Assembly (NCBI RefSeq): GCF_049532965.1
Contig: NZ_CP186694.1
Coordinates: forward strand, 3,286,001 to 3,350,000
From: Roseateles sp049532965
GTDB taxonomy: Bacteria; Pseudomonadota; Gammaproteobacteria; Burkholderiales; Burkholderiaceae_C
Length of the DNA: 64,000 nt
Direction: 5' to 3'
Shown: piece after piece, positions 1-8,444 of the stretch
How positions within the stretch are numbered: the stretch's first letter is position 1
Layout of the letters: every line of letters begins with the position of its first letter
Notes under the pieces: model-generated
The model's input: only the letters and a program-made list of their open reading frames with translations
Databases searched by the model: none
What the model was told of the DNA's origin: nothing
Translations under genes and position numbers: made by a program

Positions 1-1382
1 GAGAGGATGACATCGCCCGTTCGCAGGCCCGCGCGCGCGGCTGGCCCGTCCACGGTGTCGATGCGAAGACCGCCATCTACCTTCAGTTCCTTGCGTTGCG
101 CATCGGTCAGTTCGCTGACCGTCAGGCCCCACGCCTGCGCGCCGGTCGCGGCGGGCGCTTCCGCTTCCGGGGTCGCGGGCGCGCGGTCGTCGGGCAGCGC
201 GTCGAGGGTCGCGGTCAGGTCCTTGGTCGCTCCACGACGGAAGACCTGCAATTGCACCTTCGTCCCGGGCTTGGTTGCGGCGGCCAGCCGGCGCAGGTCG
301 ACGGCCTTCTCCACGGGCTTGCCGTCGAACCTGGTGATCACGTCACCCAGTTGAAGACCCGCCTTCTCGCCGGGCCCGCCGGCCGTGATGCGGCTGATCA
401 ATGCGCCCTGGGGCTTGCCCAGGCCGATCGCCTCCGCGACCTCCTTGCTGACGTCGTCGGGATAGACGCCCAGCATGCCGCGCGTGACGCGGCCGTTGGC
501 GCGCAGTTGATCGGCGACGCGCATCGCCTCATCGATCGGGATCGCGAACGAGATCCCCATGAAGCCGCCGGACTGGCTGTAGATCTGCGAGTTGATACCA
601 ACCACCTCACCGCGCAGGTTCAGCAGCGGTCCGCCGGAATTGCCGGGATTGATCGCGACGTCGGTCTGGATCAGTGGCAGCAGGTCGCCGGTGTCGCGCG
701 CCTTGGCGCTGACGATGCCGGCCGTCACCGTGTTGTCGAAGCCGAACGGCGAGCCGATCGCCATCACCCACTCCCCCACCTTGAGCTTGCCGACATCTCC
801 CATGCGCAGCAGCGGCAGATTCGCGGCGTCGATCTTGAGCACCGCCACATCGGTGCGGCGATCGAGGCCGATCACCTTGGCCTTGAACTCGCGCTTGTCG
901 GTCAGCGTGACCATCACCTCGTCGGCGTCGTCGACCACGTGAGCATTGGTCATCACGAAGCCGTCCGCACCGATGACGAAACCCGAGCCCAGGCCACGGC
1001 GTTGGGGAGCATCGTCGTCATCATCGTCCTCCGGCGCGGGAGACGGCGCCGATCCCGGCGGCGCACGGCGTTGCGGCGGCACCGGAATACCGAAGCGGCG
1101 CAGCAGTTCGCGCATCTGCTCGTCGACCTGCGCGTTGGCGACCTTCACCTTCTCAGAGGTGCGGATGTTGACGACGGCCGGGCCGGCCTGCTCGACCAGC
1201 GCGCTGAAGTCCGGCAGCGCGCGCGCCAGCTCGGGCGCCGCGACGGGCACCGACCCGGCGTTCGGCACGGCGGGCTTCACCGGAGTCTGGGCCACGACAG
1301 CCAACGGCCCTCCCAACCAGGCGGCACCGGCGAGGGCCAAGGCAAGACGACGAGAAGAACGGGAGCGATCGGAATTGGGCAT
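1..1382 (-). CDS. mucD: MucD/DegP-like periplasmic serine protease (C-terminus beyond window)
   Basis: HtrA-family protease/chaperone that degrades misfolded envelope proteins in the periplasm. About 460 codons are visible from the ATG at 1380-1382; the gene continues past the left edge inside the second PDZ domain. An Arg-rich N-terminus and hydrophobic segment ending near AVVAQ (about residues 11-31) look like a signal peptide. The trypsin-like triad is complete: His148 (TNAHVVDDADEV), Asp178 (RRTDVAVLKID) and Ser249 (NPGNSGGPL). PDZ1 follows (GMLGVYPDDVSKEVAEAIGL) and PDZ2 begins. An acidic stretch (EDDDDDDAP, about residues 118-125) precedes the catalytic domain. It lies downstream of fabF and a small membrane-protein gene on the same strand. 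In many Burkholderiales it follows rpoE-rseA-rseB, which are not seen here. The family call is firm; mucD versus degQ is by context. Confidence 0.93.
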   Translation of the reverse strand, partial: MPNSDRSRSSRRLALALAGAAWLGGPLAVVAQTPVKPAVPNAGSVPVAAPELARALPDFSALVEQAGPAVVNIRTSEKVKVANAQVDEQMRELLRRFGIPVPPQRRAPPGSAPSPAPEDDDDDDAPQRRGLGSGFVIGADGFVMTNAHVVDDADEVMVTLTDKREFKAKVIGLDRRTDVAVLKIDAANLPLLRMGDVGKLKVGEWVMAIGSPFGFDNTVTAGIVSAKARDTGDLLPLIQTDVAINPGNSGGPLLNLRGEVVGINSQIYSQSGGFMGISFAIPIDEAMRVADQLRANGRVTRGMLGVYPDDVSKEVAEAIGLGKPQGALISRITAGGPGEKAGLQLGDVITRFDGKPVEKAVDLRRLAAATKPGTKVQLQVFRRGATKDLTATLDALPDDRAPATPEAEAPAATGAQAWGLTVSELTDAQRKELKVDGGLRIDTVDGPAARAGLRTGDVIL

Positions 1383-1466
1383 GAACACTCGCAAGTGGCG
1401 ATGCAGGAGGGGAAGGTTCACATCATGCCCGGATTTCGCCACCGGCATCCGGGCGGAGCGCGCAGG

Positions 1467-1955
1467 TCAGCTTCGCGTGAGAAACAGGTGCAGACGAAGC
1501 GACGACCACTGTGATCCCAGCGAGCGTCGGGACACGGCGATCCAGTCGGTGGACCACGGCGAGTTCGATGGTGCGCCCGGCTCCTCCGCGCTGCGCAACC
1601 GCAGCAGCATCCACTGCTCGATGTCGATGAAGACCTCGGGCGTGACGGCAAACGGCTTTCCCGCCGGATGCCACCACCATTGAACGCCATCCCAGCGGAG
1701 CACGCCTGCGGAGCGGACTCGCACCGGCCATGCGGCGGTCGCCCCCGCGACGGCGACGATGCCGGCGAGCACGCCCGTGCCGCTCACCACCAGGCCGATC
1801 TGCGTCAGCACGGCCGCCAATGCAGCAGCCGCGCCCGCCGCGAGGACCGCGCGCTGCAACCGTTCCCACCACGGATCGTGCGGCAATGAAAAACGCCGGG
1901 CAGCAGCCCGGCGCGAGGAGGTCGATCGGTCAGCGGTCGAGCGGTCGGGCGTCAT
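1467..1955 (-). CDS. small membrane protein of unknown function
   Basis: A protein of 162 residues from the ATG at 1955; an in-frame GTG at 1985 would add ten. Not recognised as a named family. After a basic Ser/Arg/Thr-rich N-terminus come two hydrophobic segments, roughly residues 38-55 (AAGAAAALAAVLTQIGLVVS) and 60-75, probably two membrane helices. A Trp-rich soluble part follows (WDGVQWWWHP, EQWMLLRL, WSTDWIAVSRR). The Trp-rich composition and conserved-looking core argue for a real gene over a GC-bias shadow. It lies between fabF (19-49 bases upstream depending on the start) and mucD (84 bases downstream), the place where rpoE-rseA-rseB often sits in related genomes. It does not resemble RseA or RseB clearly enough to name. 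Confidence 0.65.
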   Translation of the reverse strand: MTPDRSTADRSTSSRRAAARRFSLPHDPWWERLQRAVLAAGAAAALAAVLTQIGLVVSGTGVLAGIVAVAGATAAWPVRVRSAGVLRWDGVQWWWHPAGKPFAVTPEVFIDIEQWMLLRLRSAEEPGAPSNSPWSTDWIAVSRRSLGSQWSSLRLHLFLTRS

Positions 1956-2004
1956 GGTCGCCGTTCCGGTCGAGGCTTCGCGCACGATCGCGCACTGATC
2001 GGCG

Positions 2005-3252
2005 TCAGACGCGCTTGAAGATCAGTGTGCCGTTCGTGCCGCCGAAACCGAAATTGTTCTTGGCGGCGTACTCGATCGGCATCCTCCGCGCCTCGTTCGC
2101 GCAGTAGTCCAGGTCGCACTCGGGATCCTGGTTGAAGATGTTGATCGTCGGCGGTGCCACCTGATCGTGGATGGCCTTGACGGTGAACACCGACTCGATG
2201 CCGCCAGCGCCACCCAGCAGGTGACCGGTCATCGATTTCGTCGACGACACGACGAGCCCGCTCTTCGCATGACCGCCGAAGGCCTGCTTGATCGCGTTGG
2301 TCTCGTTGGCATCGCCCAGCGGCGTGGACGTGCCATGCGCGTTCATGTACTGGATCTGGTCGGGATTCAGTCCGGCGTTGCGCAGCGCGTTGCGCATCGA
2401 ACGCGTCGGGCCGTCCACGTCCGGCGCGGTCATGTGGTACGCATCGGCGCTCATGCCGAAACCGACCAGTTCCGCGTAGATCTTGGCGCCGCGCTTCCTG
2501 GCGTGCTCGTATTCCTCGAGCACCAGCACGCCGGCGCCCTCGCCGAGGACGAAGCCGTCGCGGTCCTTGTCCCAGGGACGGGACGCCGTCTTCGGGTCAT
2601 CGTTGCGGGTGGACAGCGCTCGCGCCGCCGCGAAACCGCCGACACCCAGGGGCGACACCGTCGATTCCGAGCCACCGGCCACCATGATGTCGGCGTCGCC
2701 CGCCTCGATCATGCGACCGGCCTGGCCGATGCTGTGAAGTCCGGTCGTGCACGCCGTGACGATGGCCAGGTTCGGGCCCTTGAACCCGCACTGGATCGAC
2801 ACGTGGCCCGAGATCATGTTGATGATCGACGCCGGCACGAAGAACGGACTGATGCGGCGTGGGCCGCGGTTGGTCAGTTCGGCGTGGGTCTCTTCGATCA
2901 TCGGCAGCCCGCCGATGCCGGAGCCGACCAGCACGCCGATGCGTTCGGCCAGTTCCGGGCTCAGCGCGTCGCCCGTGGGCAGCCCCGCGTCACGGATCGC
3001 CTGCAGCGATGCCGCCAGCCCGTAATGGATGAACGTGTCCATGTGGCGGGCTTCCTTCGCGGGGATGTAGTCATCCACCTTGAAGTCCTTGACCTCGCCC
3101 GCGAACTGGCAGGCCAGGTTGCTGGCATCGAAACGGGTGATGGTGTCGATGCCGGACCGACCGGCCACGATGTTGGCCCAGCCCTGCTCGACCGTGTTGC
3201 CCACGGGCGAGATCAGGCCGAGTCCGGTGACGACGACGCGACGACGGCTCAT
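2005..3252 (-). CDS. fabF: 3-oxoacyl-[ACP] synthase II (KASII)
   Basis: Elongating beta-ketoacyl-ACP synthase of type II fatty-acid synthesis, cytoplasmic. 415 residues, the usual FabF length, with the N-terminal RRVVVTGLGLISPVG signature. The catalytic Cys is in VTACTTGLHSIG, and the two His are in HGTSTPLGDANET and SMTGHLLGGAGG, giving the Cys-His-His triad. The C-terminal NNFGFGGTNGTLIF is typical. It starts nine bases after acpP and is probably co-transcribed with the plsX-fabHDG-acpP series upstream. Confidence 0.98.
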   Translation of the reverse strand: MSRRRVVVTGLGLISPVGNTVEQGWANIVAGRSGIDTITRFDASNLACQFAGEVKDFKVDDYIPAKEARHMDTFIHYGLAASLQAIRDAGLPTGDALSPELAERIGVLVGSGIGGLPMIEETHAELTNRGPRRISPFFVPASIINMISGHVSIQCGFKGPNLAIVTACTTGLHSIGQAGRMIEAGDADIMVAGGSESTVSPLGVGGFAAARALSTRNDDPKTASRPWDKDRDGFVLGEGAGVLVLEEYEHARKRGAKIYAELVGFGMSADAYHMTAPDVDGPTRSMRNALRNAGLNPDQIQYMNAHGTSTPLGDANETNAIKQAFGGHAKSGLVVSSTKSMTGHLLGGAGGIESVFTVKAIHDQVAPPTINIFNQDPECDLDYCANEARRMPIEYAAKNNFGFGGTNGTLIFKRV

Positions 3253-3261
3253 GCTGCTTGC

Positions 3262-3501
3262 TTACGCCTTCTGGTGCTTGACCGCGTAGTCGATCGCCAG
3301 TTGAACGGTGGTGATCTTCTCAGCCTCTTCGTCCGGGATCTCGATGCCGAACTCGTCTTCGAGGGCCATCACCAATTCCACGGTGTCCAGAGAATCAGCG
3401 CCCAGATCGGCGACGAAGGCCTTTTCATTGGTCACATCGGCTTCGGGCACGCCGAGTTGCTCGGCGATGATTTTCTTGACACGTGCTTCGATATCGCTCA
3501 T
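3262..3501 (-). CDS. acpP: acyl carrier protein
   Basis: 79-residue acidic carrier of the growing acyl chain. The phosphopantetheine attachment serine is Ser37 in the motif ADLGADSLDTVELVMALE. A strong ribosome-binding site (TGGAGGAGTC) precedes the ATG at 3501, in keeping with the very high expression usual for AcpP. The 182-base upstream gap holds a perfect 12-bp palindrome and may carry a separate promoter. fabF follows after nine bases. Confidence 0.99.
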   Translation of the reverse strand: MSDIEARVKKIIAEQLGVPEADVTNEKAFVADLGADSLDTVELVMALEDEFGIEIPDEEAEKITTVQLAIDYAVKHQKA

Positions 3502-3683
3502 GACTCCTCCAGGAGGGGTTTGCTAGAACAACCCGGGATTCTAAGGCCTTAGAGTGGCGCCCCTAGACGGACCTCCCGAGGCGCCCCGTCCGCGATGGAT
3601 ACGGCGCGCGCTCGCACTCTATCAGCCCCACACCGGCCGGGTGAATCCGGTGGGTGGCCCGCCCGAGAGGGGCGGTGTCCACC
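3502..3683 (-). promoter_or_regulatory. acpP upstream region with a 12-bp palindrome
   Basis: 182 bases between the fabG stop and the acpP start, the widest gap inside the fab cluster. A perfect palindrome, CTAAGGCCTTAG, lies at 3541-3552, 40-51 bases before the acpP ATG. On the minus strand the sequence TTAGAAT overlaps it and could be a -10 element; no convincing -35 is seen. A dedicated acpP promoter here is an inference from the gap, the palindrome and known high acpP expression. Confidence 0.35.
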
Positions 3684-4421
3684 TCAATTCATGTACATGC
3701 CGCCGTTGACGTGCAGTTCCACGCCGGTGATGTAGGCGGCTTCGGGCGATGCCAGGAAGGCGACCGCATGGGCGATCTCGGCCGGATCGCCCAGGCGGCC
3801 CGCCGGGATCTGCGACAGCAGCGCGGCCTTCTGGGCCTCGGGCAGCACGTCGGTCATGTCGGTGGCGATGAAACCGGGCGCCACGCAATTGACGGTGATG
3901 GCGCGGCTGCCCAGCTCACGGGCGAGGGCACGCGTCATGCCCGCGACGCCCGCCTTGGCGGCCGCGTAGTTGGCCTGGCCCGCATTGCCCGAAGCGCCCA
4001 CCACCGAGGTGATGTTGACGATGCGGCCGTAGCGCTGCTTCATCATCGGGCGCATCACCGCGCGGCTGGCGCGGAACACGGCCTTCAGGTTGGTGTCGAG
4101 CACCGCATCCCAGTCCTCGTCCTTCAGGCGCATCGCGAGCATGTCCTTCGTGATGCCGGCGTTGTTGACCAGCACATGGATGCCGCCGTCCTGCTTGACG
4201 ATGGTGTCGATCAGCGCCTCGACGGCGGCGCCGTCGTTGACGTTCAGGACCGCGCCGCGGCCGCCCAGCGGGGCCAGCGCGTCGGAAATCGACTGCGCGC
4301 CGGACTCGCTGGTCGCGGTGCCGATCGCGACGTAGCCCTTCTGGGCCAGCGTCAGCGCGATCGCGCGGCCGATGCCGCGGCTGGCGCCGGTCACCAGCGC
4401 CACTTGCTTGTTATCGGACAT
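3684..4421 (-). CDS. fabG: 3-oxoacyl-[ACP] reductase
   Basis: NADPH-dependent short-chain dehydrogenase that reduces beta-ketoacyl-ACP in fatty-acid elongation. 245 residues. The Rossmann motif TGASRGIGRAIA is at residues 11-22, followed by NNAGITKDMLAMR. The catalytic Ser-Tyr-Lys set lies in ITSVVGASGNAGQANYAAAK. The C-terminus YITGVELHVNGGMYMN is the classic FabG ending. It lies 105 bases downstream of fabD and upstream of acpP. Confidence 0.98.
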   Translation of the reverse strand: MSDNKQVALVTGASRGIGRAIALTLAQKGYVAIGTATSESGAQSISDALAPLGGRGAVLNVNDGAAVEALIDTIVKQDGGIHVLVNNAGITKDMLAMRLKDEDWDAVLDTNLKAVFRASRAVMRPMMKQRYGRIVNITSVVGASGNAGQANYAAAKAGVAGMTRALARELGSRAITVNCVAPGFIATDMTDVLPEAQKAALLSQIPAGRLGDPAEIAHAVAFLASPEAAYITGVELHVNGGMYMN

Positions 4422-4526
4422 GGGGGAACCTCGGAGGGAATTCAGAACGGTCGTGAGGGGCGGAAGTCCAGGCCGGTCAGGTTGCCGAGAGACGACAGCA
4501 GGAGCAGGCCCGGTGGGTTCCCGGCG

Positions 4527-5468
4527 TCAGGCCAGCAGCGCCCGGGCCTCGGCCAGCGAAGCCGGATCGAGCACCGTCGTGCTGGCGAGTTCGCCGTCAA
4601 TGCGCTTGGCCATGCCGGCCAGCACCTTGCCGGGGCCGCACTCGATGACAGTGGCCAGCCCGCGCGCCTTGAGCGCCTGCACCACCTCGACCCAGCGCAC
4701 CGGACCGAAGGCCTGGCGGAACAGCGCATCCCGCAGCGCCTCCACGTCGTCGGTGATGGCGACGTCGATGTTGTTGATCACCGGGAACGCCGCCGGAGTG
4801 AAGGTCACCGCGGCCAGCTTCTCGCGCAGGCGGTCGGCGGCGGGCTTCATCAGGCTGGAGTGGAACGGGGCCGACACCGGCAGCGGCAGCGCGCGCTTCG
4901 CGCCGGCGGCCTTGAGCGCCTCATTGGCTTTTTCCACGCCACCCTTGGAGCCGGCGATCACCGTCTGCTTGGGGTCGTTGAAGTTGACCGCCTCGACGAC
5001 CTCGCCCGACTCGGCGGCCACCTGCTGGCAGACCTCGCGGACGACCGACGCGTCCAGGCCCAGGATGGCCGACATCGCGCCGGTGCCCACCGGCACCGCT
5101 TCCTGCATCGCCTGTGCGCGGAAGCGCACCAGCGGCAACGCGTCGGCCAGGCTCAGCGCGCCAGCCGCAACCAGCGCGGTGTACTCGCCCAGCGAATGGC
5201 CGGCTGCGGCGGCGGGCACCAGGCCGGTCTCTGCGATCCAGGCGCGATAGCAGGCGATGCCGGCGGTCAGCATCACGGGCTGGGTGTTGGTCGTCAGGTC
5301 CAGCTGTTCCTTGGGACCGTTCTTGATCAGCGCGCCGATGTCCTCGCCGAGCGCGGCGGATGCCTCGGCCAGCGTGCGGACCACTTCCGGATGGTCGCCC
5401 CAGGCGTCCAGCATGCCGACCGATTGCGAGCCCTGACCGGGGAAGACGAATGCGAAGTTCTTGCTCAT
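4527..5468 (-). CDS. fabD: malonyl-CoA:ACP transacylase
   Basis: Transfers malonyl from CoA to ACP to supply the elongation unit. 313 residues. The N-terminal FVFPGQGSQSVGML oxyanion motif and the nucleophile elbow GHSLGEY are both present, and the catalytic His is in the segment PVSAPFHSSLMKPA. It begins nine bases after fabH and ends 105 bases before fabG, in the normal fab order. Confidence 0.98.
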   Translation of the reverse strand: MSKNFAFVFPGQGSQSVGMLDAWGDHPEVVRTLAEASAALGEDIGALIKNGPKEQLDLTTNTQPVMLTAGIACYRAWIAETGLVPAAAAGHSLGEYTALVAAGALSLADALPLVRFRAQAMQEAVPVGTGAMSAILGLDASVVREVCQQVAAESGEVVEAVNFNDPKQTVIAGSKGGVEKANEALKAAGAKRALPLPVSAPFHSSLMKPAADRLREKLAAVTFTPAAFPVINNIDVAITDDVEALRDALFRQAFGPVRWVEVVQALKARGLATVIECGPGKVLAGMAKRIDGELASTTVLDPASLAEARALLA

Positions 5469-5477
5469 GGAGATGGT

Positions 5478-6479
5478 TCAGTAATCCAGCAGGACCGCGC
5501 CCCACGTGAAGCCGCCGCCGACGCCTTCCAGCATCACGGTGTCGCCGCGCTTGATCTTGCCGGCGCGCACGGCGGCGTCGAAGGCCAGCGGGATCGACGC
5601 GGCCGAGGTGTTGCCGTGCTCGTCGACGGTCGCGATCAGCTTGTCCAGGGACATCCGCAGCTTCTTGGCGGTGCCTTGCATGATCCGGATGTTGGCCTGA
5701 TGGGGAATCAGCCAGTCGATGTCGGCATCGGTGCGGCCGGCCTTGTCGAGCACCGAGCGCGCGACCTTCTCCAGCACGCCGACCGCCAGCTTGAACACCG
5801 CCTGGCCGTCCATCTTCAGCAGCGGATGACCGAGCACCTCGCCGCCGGACACGGTGCCGGGGGTGCAGAGGATATCGACATGGCGGCCGTCGGCATGCAG
5901 TTCGCTGGCGAGGATGCCGGGCTCGTCGCTGGCGCCGACCACCACGGCACCGGCGCCGTCGCCGAACAGCACGCAGGTCGTGCGGTCCTTGAAGTCGAGG
6001 ATGCGCGAGAACACTTCGGCGCCGATCACCAGCGCCTTCGTCGCGGCGCCGGTCCGGATCATCGAATCGGCGACGGTCAGCGCATAGACGAAGCCGGAGC
6101 ACACGGCCTGCACGTCGAACGCGGCGCAGCCGTGGATGCCGAGCTTCTGCTGCAGCAGGCAGGCGGTGGAGGGGAAGACCATGTCCGGCGTGGACGTGGC
6201 GACGATGATCAGGTCGATCTCGTCGGGGCGGACGCCGGCCGCTTCGAGCGCCGCGAGCGACGCCGGCAGCGCCAGGTCGCTGGACGTGACGTGCGGATCG
6301 GCGAAGTGGCGGGCGTGGATGCCGGTGCGCTCGACGATCCAGTCATGCGAGGTCTCGATGCCGTCGCGGGCGAGGCGCTCCGCGAGGGCAGCGTTCGTGA
6401 CGCGATTGGCGGGCAGGTAGCTGCCCGTGCCGAGGATGCGGGAAAAACGCGGGGCGTTGCGCGGGGAAGCAGTGGTCAT
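5478..6479 (-). CDS. fabH: 3-oxoacyl-[ACP] synthase III (KASIII)
   Basis: Initiating condensing enzyme that joins acetyl-CoA to malonyl-ACP. 333 residues. The start GTGSYLPANRVTN is typical; the catalytic Cys is in VQAVCSGFVYAL, the His in IPHQANIRIM and the Asn in HGNTSAASIPL. Its ATG overlaps the plsX stop codon (ATGA at 6476-6479), so the two genes are translationally coupled. Confidence 0.98.
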   Translation of the reverse strand: MTTASPRNAPRFSRILGTGSYLPANRVTNAALAERLARDGIETSHDWIVERTGIHARHFADPHVTSSDLALPASLAALEAAGVRPDEIDLIIVATSTPDMVFPSTACLLQQKLGIHGCAAFDVQAVCSGFVYALTVADSMIRTGAATKALVIGAEVFSRILDFKDRTTCVLFGDGAGAVVVGASDEPGILASELHADGRHVDILCTPGTVSGGEVLGHPLLKMDGQAVFKLAVGVLEKVARSVLDKAGRTDADIDWLIPHQANIRIMQGTAKKLRMSLDKLIATVDEHGNTSAASIPLAFDAAVRAGKIKRGDTVMLEGVGGGFTWGAVLLDY

Positions 6480-7609
6480 GCAGCGTGGACGGCCGTGGCC
6501 GCCTTGTCTCCTGCATCGCCGCCCTCCTCTGGGGCAGACGCCGGTAGCGCCTGCAGCGTCGCGACGATGCGATCGTGAACCCGGTCCAGGAGCCGGTTGC
6601 GGGCCGCATCATACGCCCGGTTCAGCGCCTGCTCGAAAGCGAAGGCATCGGCCGATCCGTGGCTCTTGAAGACCAGGCCGCGCAGCCCCAGCAATGCCGC
6701 CCCGTTGAAGCGGCGGTGGTCGACGCGGTGCTTGAAGCGCTTGAGCACCGGCATCGCCAGCAGCGCGATCAGCTTGGTCCAGGGAGTGCGCGTGAACTCC
6801 GCCTTGATGAAGTTGGAGATCATGCTGGCCAGGCCCTCGGCGGTCTTCAGCGCGACGTTGCCGACGAAGCCATCGCACACGACGATGTCCGTCGTGCCCT
6901 TGAAGATGTCGTTGCCTTCCACGTTGCCGTGGAAGTTCAGCTGGTCGTGCGAGGCGGCCTCGCGCAGCAGTTCGCCGGCGCGCTTGATCGTCTCGTTACC
7001 CTTGATCATTTCCTCGCCGATGTTCAGCAGCCCGACGGTGGGGTTGTCCTTGCCGTCGACCGCCGACACCAGCGCGCTGCCCATCACGGCGAATTGCAAG
7101 AGGTGCTCGGGGCCGCAGTCGACGTTGGCGCCCAGGTCCAGCACGGTGGTGAAGCCACCGATCTGATTCGGCATCACGGTGGCGATGGCGGGCCGGTCGA
7201 TGCCTTCGAGCGTCTTGAGCAGGTACTTGGCGACAGCCATCAGCGCGCCGGTATTGCCGGCCGACACGCAGGCCTGGGCCAGCGGAGCCGAGCCATCCTT
7301 GCCCGGCTTGAGCTGGGACAGCGCCACGCGCATCGAGGAGTCCTTCTTGCGGCGCAGCGCGACCTCGATCGGGTCCTCCATGCTGACGACCTCGCTGGCC
7401 GCCACGATGCGGGTCCGCGGCCAGGATTCGGCGGCGCGGAGCGCCTCCGGCAGGCCGACGAGGATCAGTTCCGCCTGCGGATGGGCGGCGAGGAAGGCCT
7501 TGCAGGCCGGGAGCGTCACGGACGGGCCGTGGTCGCCGCCCATGCAGTCCACCGCCAGTCGGAGCGGCTCGGCGGAGGGCGATGAGCGTGGGGCGGAAGT
7601 GGCGGTCAT
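6476..7609 (-). CDS. plsX: phosphate acyltransferase PlsX
   Basis: Makes acyl-phosphate from acyl-ACP for PlsY-dependent phospholipid synthesis, at the membrane surface. The family core begins LRLAVDCMGGDHGPS and runs through GFVGNVALKTAEG. The ATG at 7609 gives 377 residues, near the family length. An upstream in-frame ATG at 7696 would give 406 with an unlikely low-complexity leader, so 7609 is preferred; neither has a strong ribosome-binding site. The C-terminal tail (APEEGGDAGDKAATAVHAA) extends beyond the core. It overlaps fabH by four bases. Confidence 0.95.
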   Translation of the reverse strand: MTATSAPRSSPSAEPLRLAVDCMGGDHGPSVTLPACKAFLAAHPQAELILVGLPEALRAAESWPRTRIVAASEVVSMEDPIEVALRRKKDSSMRVALSQLKPGKDGSAPLAQACVSAGNTGALMAVAKYLLKTLEGIDRPAIATVMPNQIGGFTTVLDLGANVDCGPEHLLQFAVMGSALVSAVDGKDNPTVGLLNIGEEMIKGNETIKRAGELLREAASHDQLNFHGNVEGNDIFKGTTDIVVCDGFVGNVALKTAEGLASMISNFIKAEFTRTPWTKLIALLAMPVLKRFKHRVDHRRFNGAALLGLRGLVFKSHGSADAFAFEQALNRAYDAARNRLLDRVHDRIVATLQALPASAPEEGGDAGDKAATAVHAA

Positions 7610-7924
7610 CGAAGCCTGAGAAGAATCACCGGTCGAAAGTGCGACTGTAGCGACGTCGCAAGAAGCGCGCGCGACAGGGGGAGCCGTCCGGATCATGCAC
7701 GCGGGAACCGACGGCGCGGTCCCGTGGCCCTGAAGCGCCAGGGCGCGGCGAGCGGGTGCTGTCGAGGCCCGCCCGCGCGACGGCTACGCGGGAGGACGAC
7801 GCGGGTCCGGAAATGCGGGAATGAGAAAGCCCGGCAACGCGAGGCGCGGAACCGGGCTTTTCTTGTTCGTGTGAACCAGGCGGGAGCTTCGGGGAAGCTC
7901 TCCGGACCGGCTGATCGTGATCGA
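7610..7924 (-). other. rpmF-plsX intergenic region
   Basis: 315 bases with no credible gene. It contains the hairpin listed separately at 7826-7860 and possible in-frame upstream starts for plsX. Small reading frames here are GC-rich shadows without ribosome-binding sites. The length of the gap and the hairpin suggest that rpmF and plsX transcription are partly uncoupled. Confidence 0.5.
7826..7860 (-). terminator. hairpin terminator or attenuator downstream of rpmF
   Basis: A perfect 9-bp stem, AAAGCCCGG (7826-7834) pairing with CCGGGCTTT (7852-7860), around a 17-base loop. The plus strand continues TCTTG and the minus strand CTCATT. It lies 65 bases past the rpmF stop and before plsX in the direction of transcription. 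The long loop and weak minus-strand U-tract suggest partial termination or attenuation; the better T-tract is on the plus strand. Confidence 0.6.
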
Positions 7925-8110
7925 TCAGGCGGCGTCGGCCTTGGTCTTCAGCACCTTGCGGCCGCGATAGAAGCCGTTGGGGCTGATGTGGTGACGCAGA
8001 TGCACTTCACCGGTGGTGGGCTCGATCGCGGTGCCCGGGGTGCCCAGGGCATTGTGCGAGCGGTGCATGCCGCGCTTGGACGGGGACTTCTTGTTTTGCT
8101 GAACGGCCAT
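7925..8110 (-). CDS. rpmF: 50S ribosomal protein L32
   Basis: 61-residue basic large-subunit protein beginning MAVQQNKKSPSKRGMHRSHN, a clear L32 N-terminus. A strong ribosome-binding site (TTAGGAGAATC) precedes the ATG. The order yceD-rpmF-plsX is conserved in many proteobacteria and links ribosome and lipid synthesis. The zinc-binding cysteines of some L32 proteins are absent; the HLRHHISPNGFY segment is of the cysteine-free type. Confidence 0.98.
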   Translation of the reverse strand: MAVQQNKKSPSKRGMHRSHNALGTPGTAIEPTTGEVHLRHHISPNGFYRGRKVLKTKADAA

Positions 8111-8444
8111 GATTGATTCTCCTAAAGGCTTCGGCTGGCTTCGGTGATTCGAGGCTTGCTCGGGCTCTCGAGAGAACTCGAGCTGTGCCGCGGATCCGAC
8201 GAGGATGCTCCGCTACCGACGCCTCGGTCCCGGCAGGACGCCCGCGCAGGCACCCATTTCGAACCGGGAAAGCCGGCGACTGTAGCACAGGAGATATCTC
8301 CTAAGCAATTCCAGGTGGGCGGATCCCTCACGTCTCCGCGGAAGTTCAACGCCCGTTCAGCCCAGGCTCCAGCGCCCCTGGGAGGACTTGGAAGGGCTGT
8401 CCGAACTTCCTCCCACCGCCTCCGACCGAGCTCCGACTGGCCTC
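8111..8444 (-). other. yceD-rpmF intergenic region
   Basis: 334 bases with no credible gene. It holds the candidate rpmF promoter at 8279-8308. Between that and rpmF is a leader of about 160 bases rich in short inverted repeats, among them CTCTCGAGAG with a second CTCGAG close by, and a duplicated GGCTTCGG near 8130-8150. The leader could carry regulation, but no known riboswitch or r-protein leader was recognised. Confidence 0.5.
8279..8308 (-). promoter_or_regulatory. candidate sigma-70 promoter for rpmF with palindrome in the spacer
   Basis: Read on the minus strand: TTGCTT (8308-8303) as -35, an 18-base spacer, and TACAGT (8284-8279) as -10. The spacer contains a perfect 14-bp palindrome, AGGAGATATCTCCT (8289-8302), in the position an operator would occupy. 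The predicted start near 8272 would give a leader of about 160 bases before rpmF. Confidence 0.5.

Noticed and set aside
3654..6578. Long plus-strand open frame (974 codons) opposite fabG-fabD-fabH
   Set aside because: An antisense shadow caused by GC-rich third codon positions; its translation is His/Arg/Ala-rich without any family motif, while the minus strand encodes three clear fab genes.
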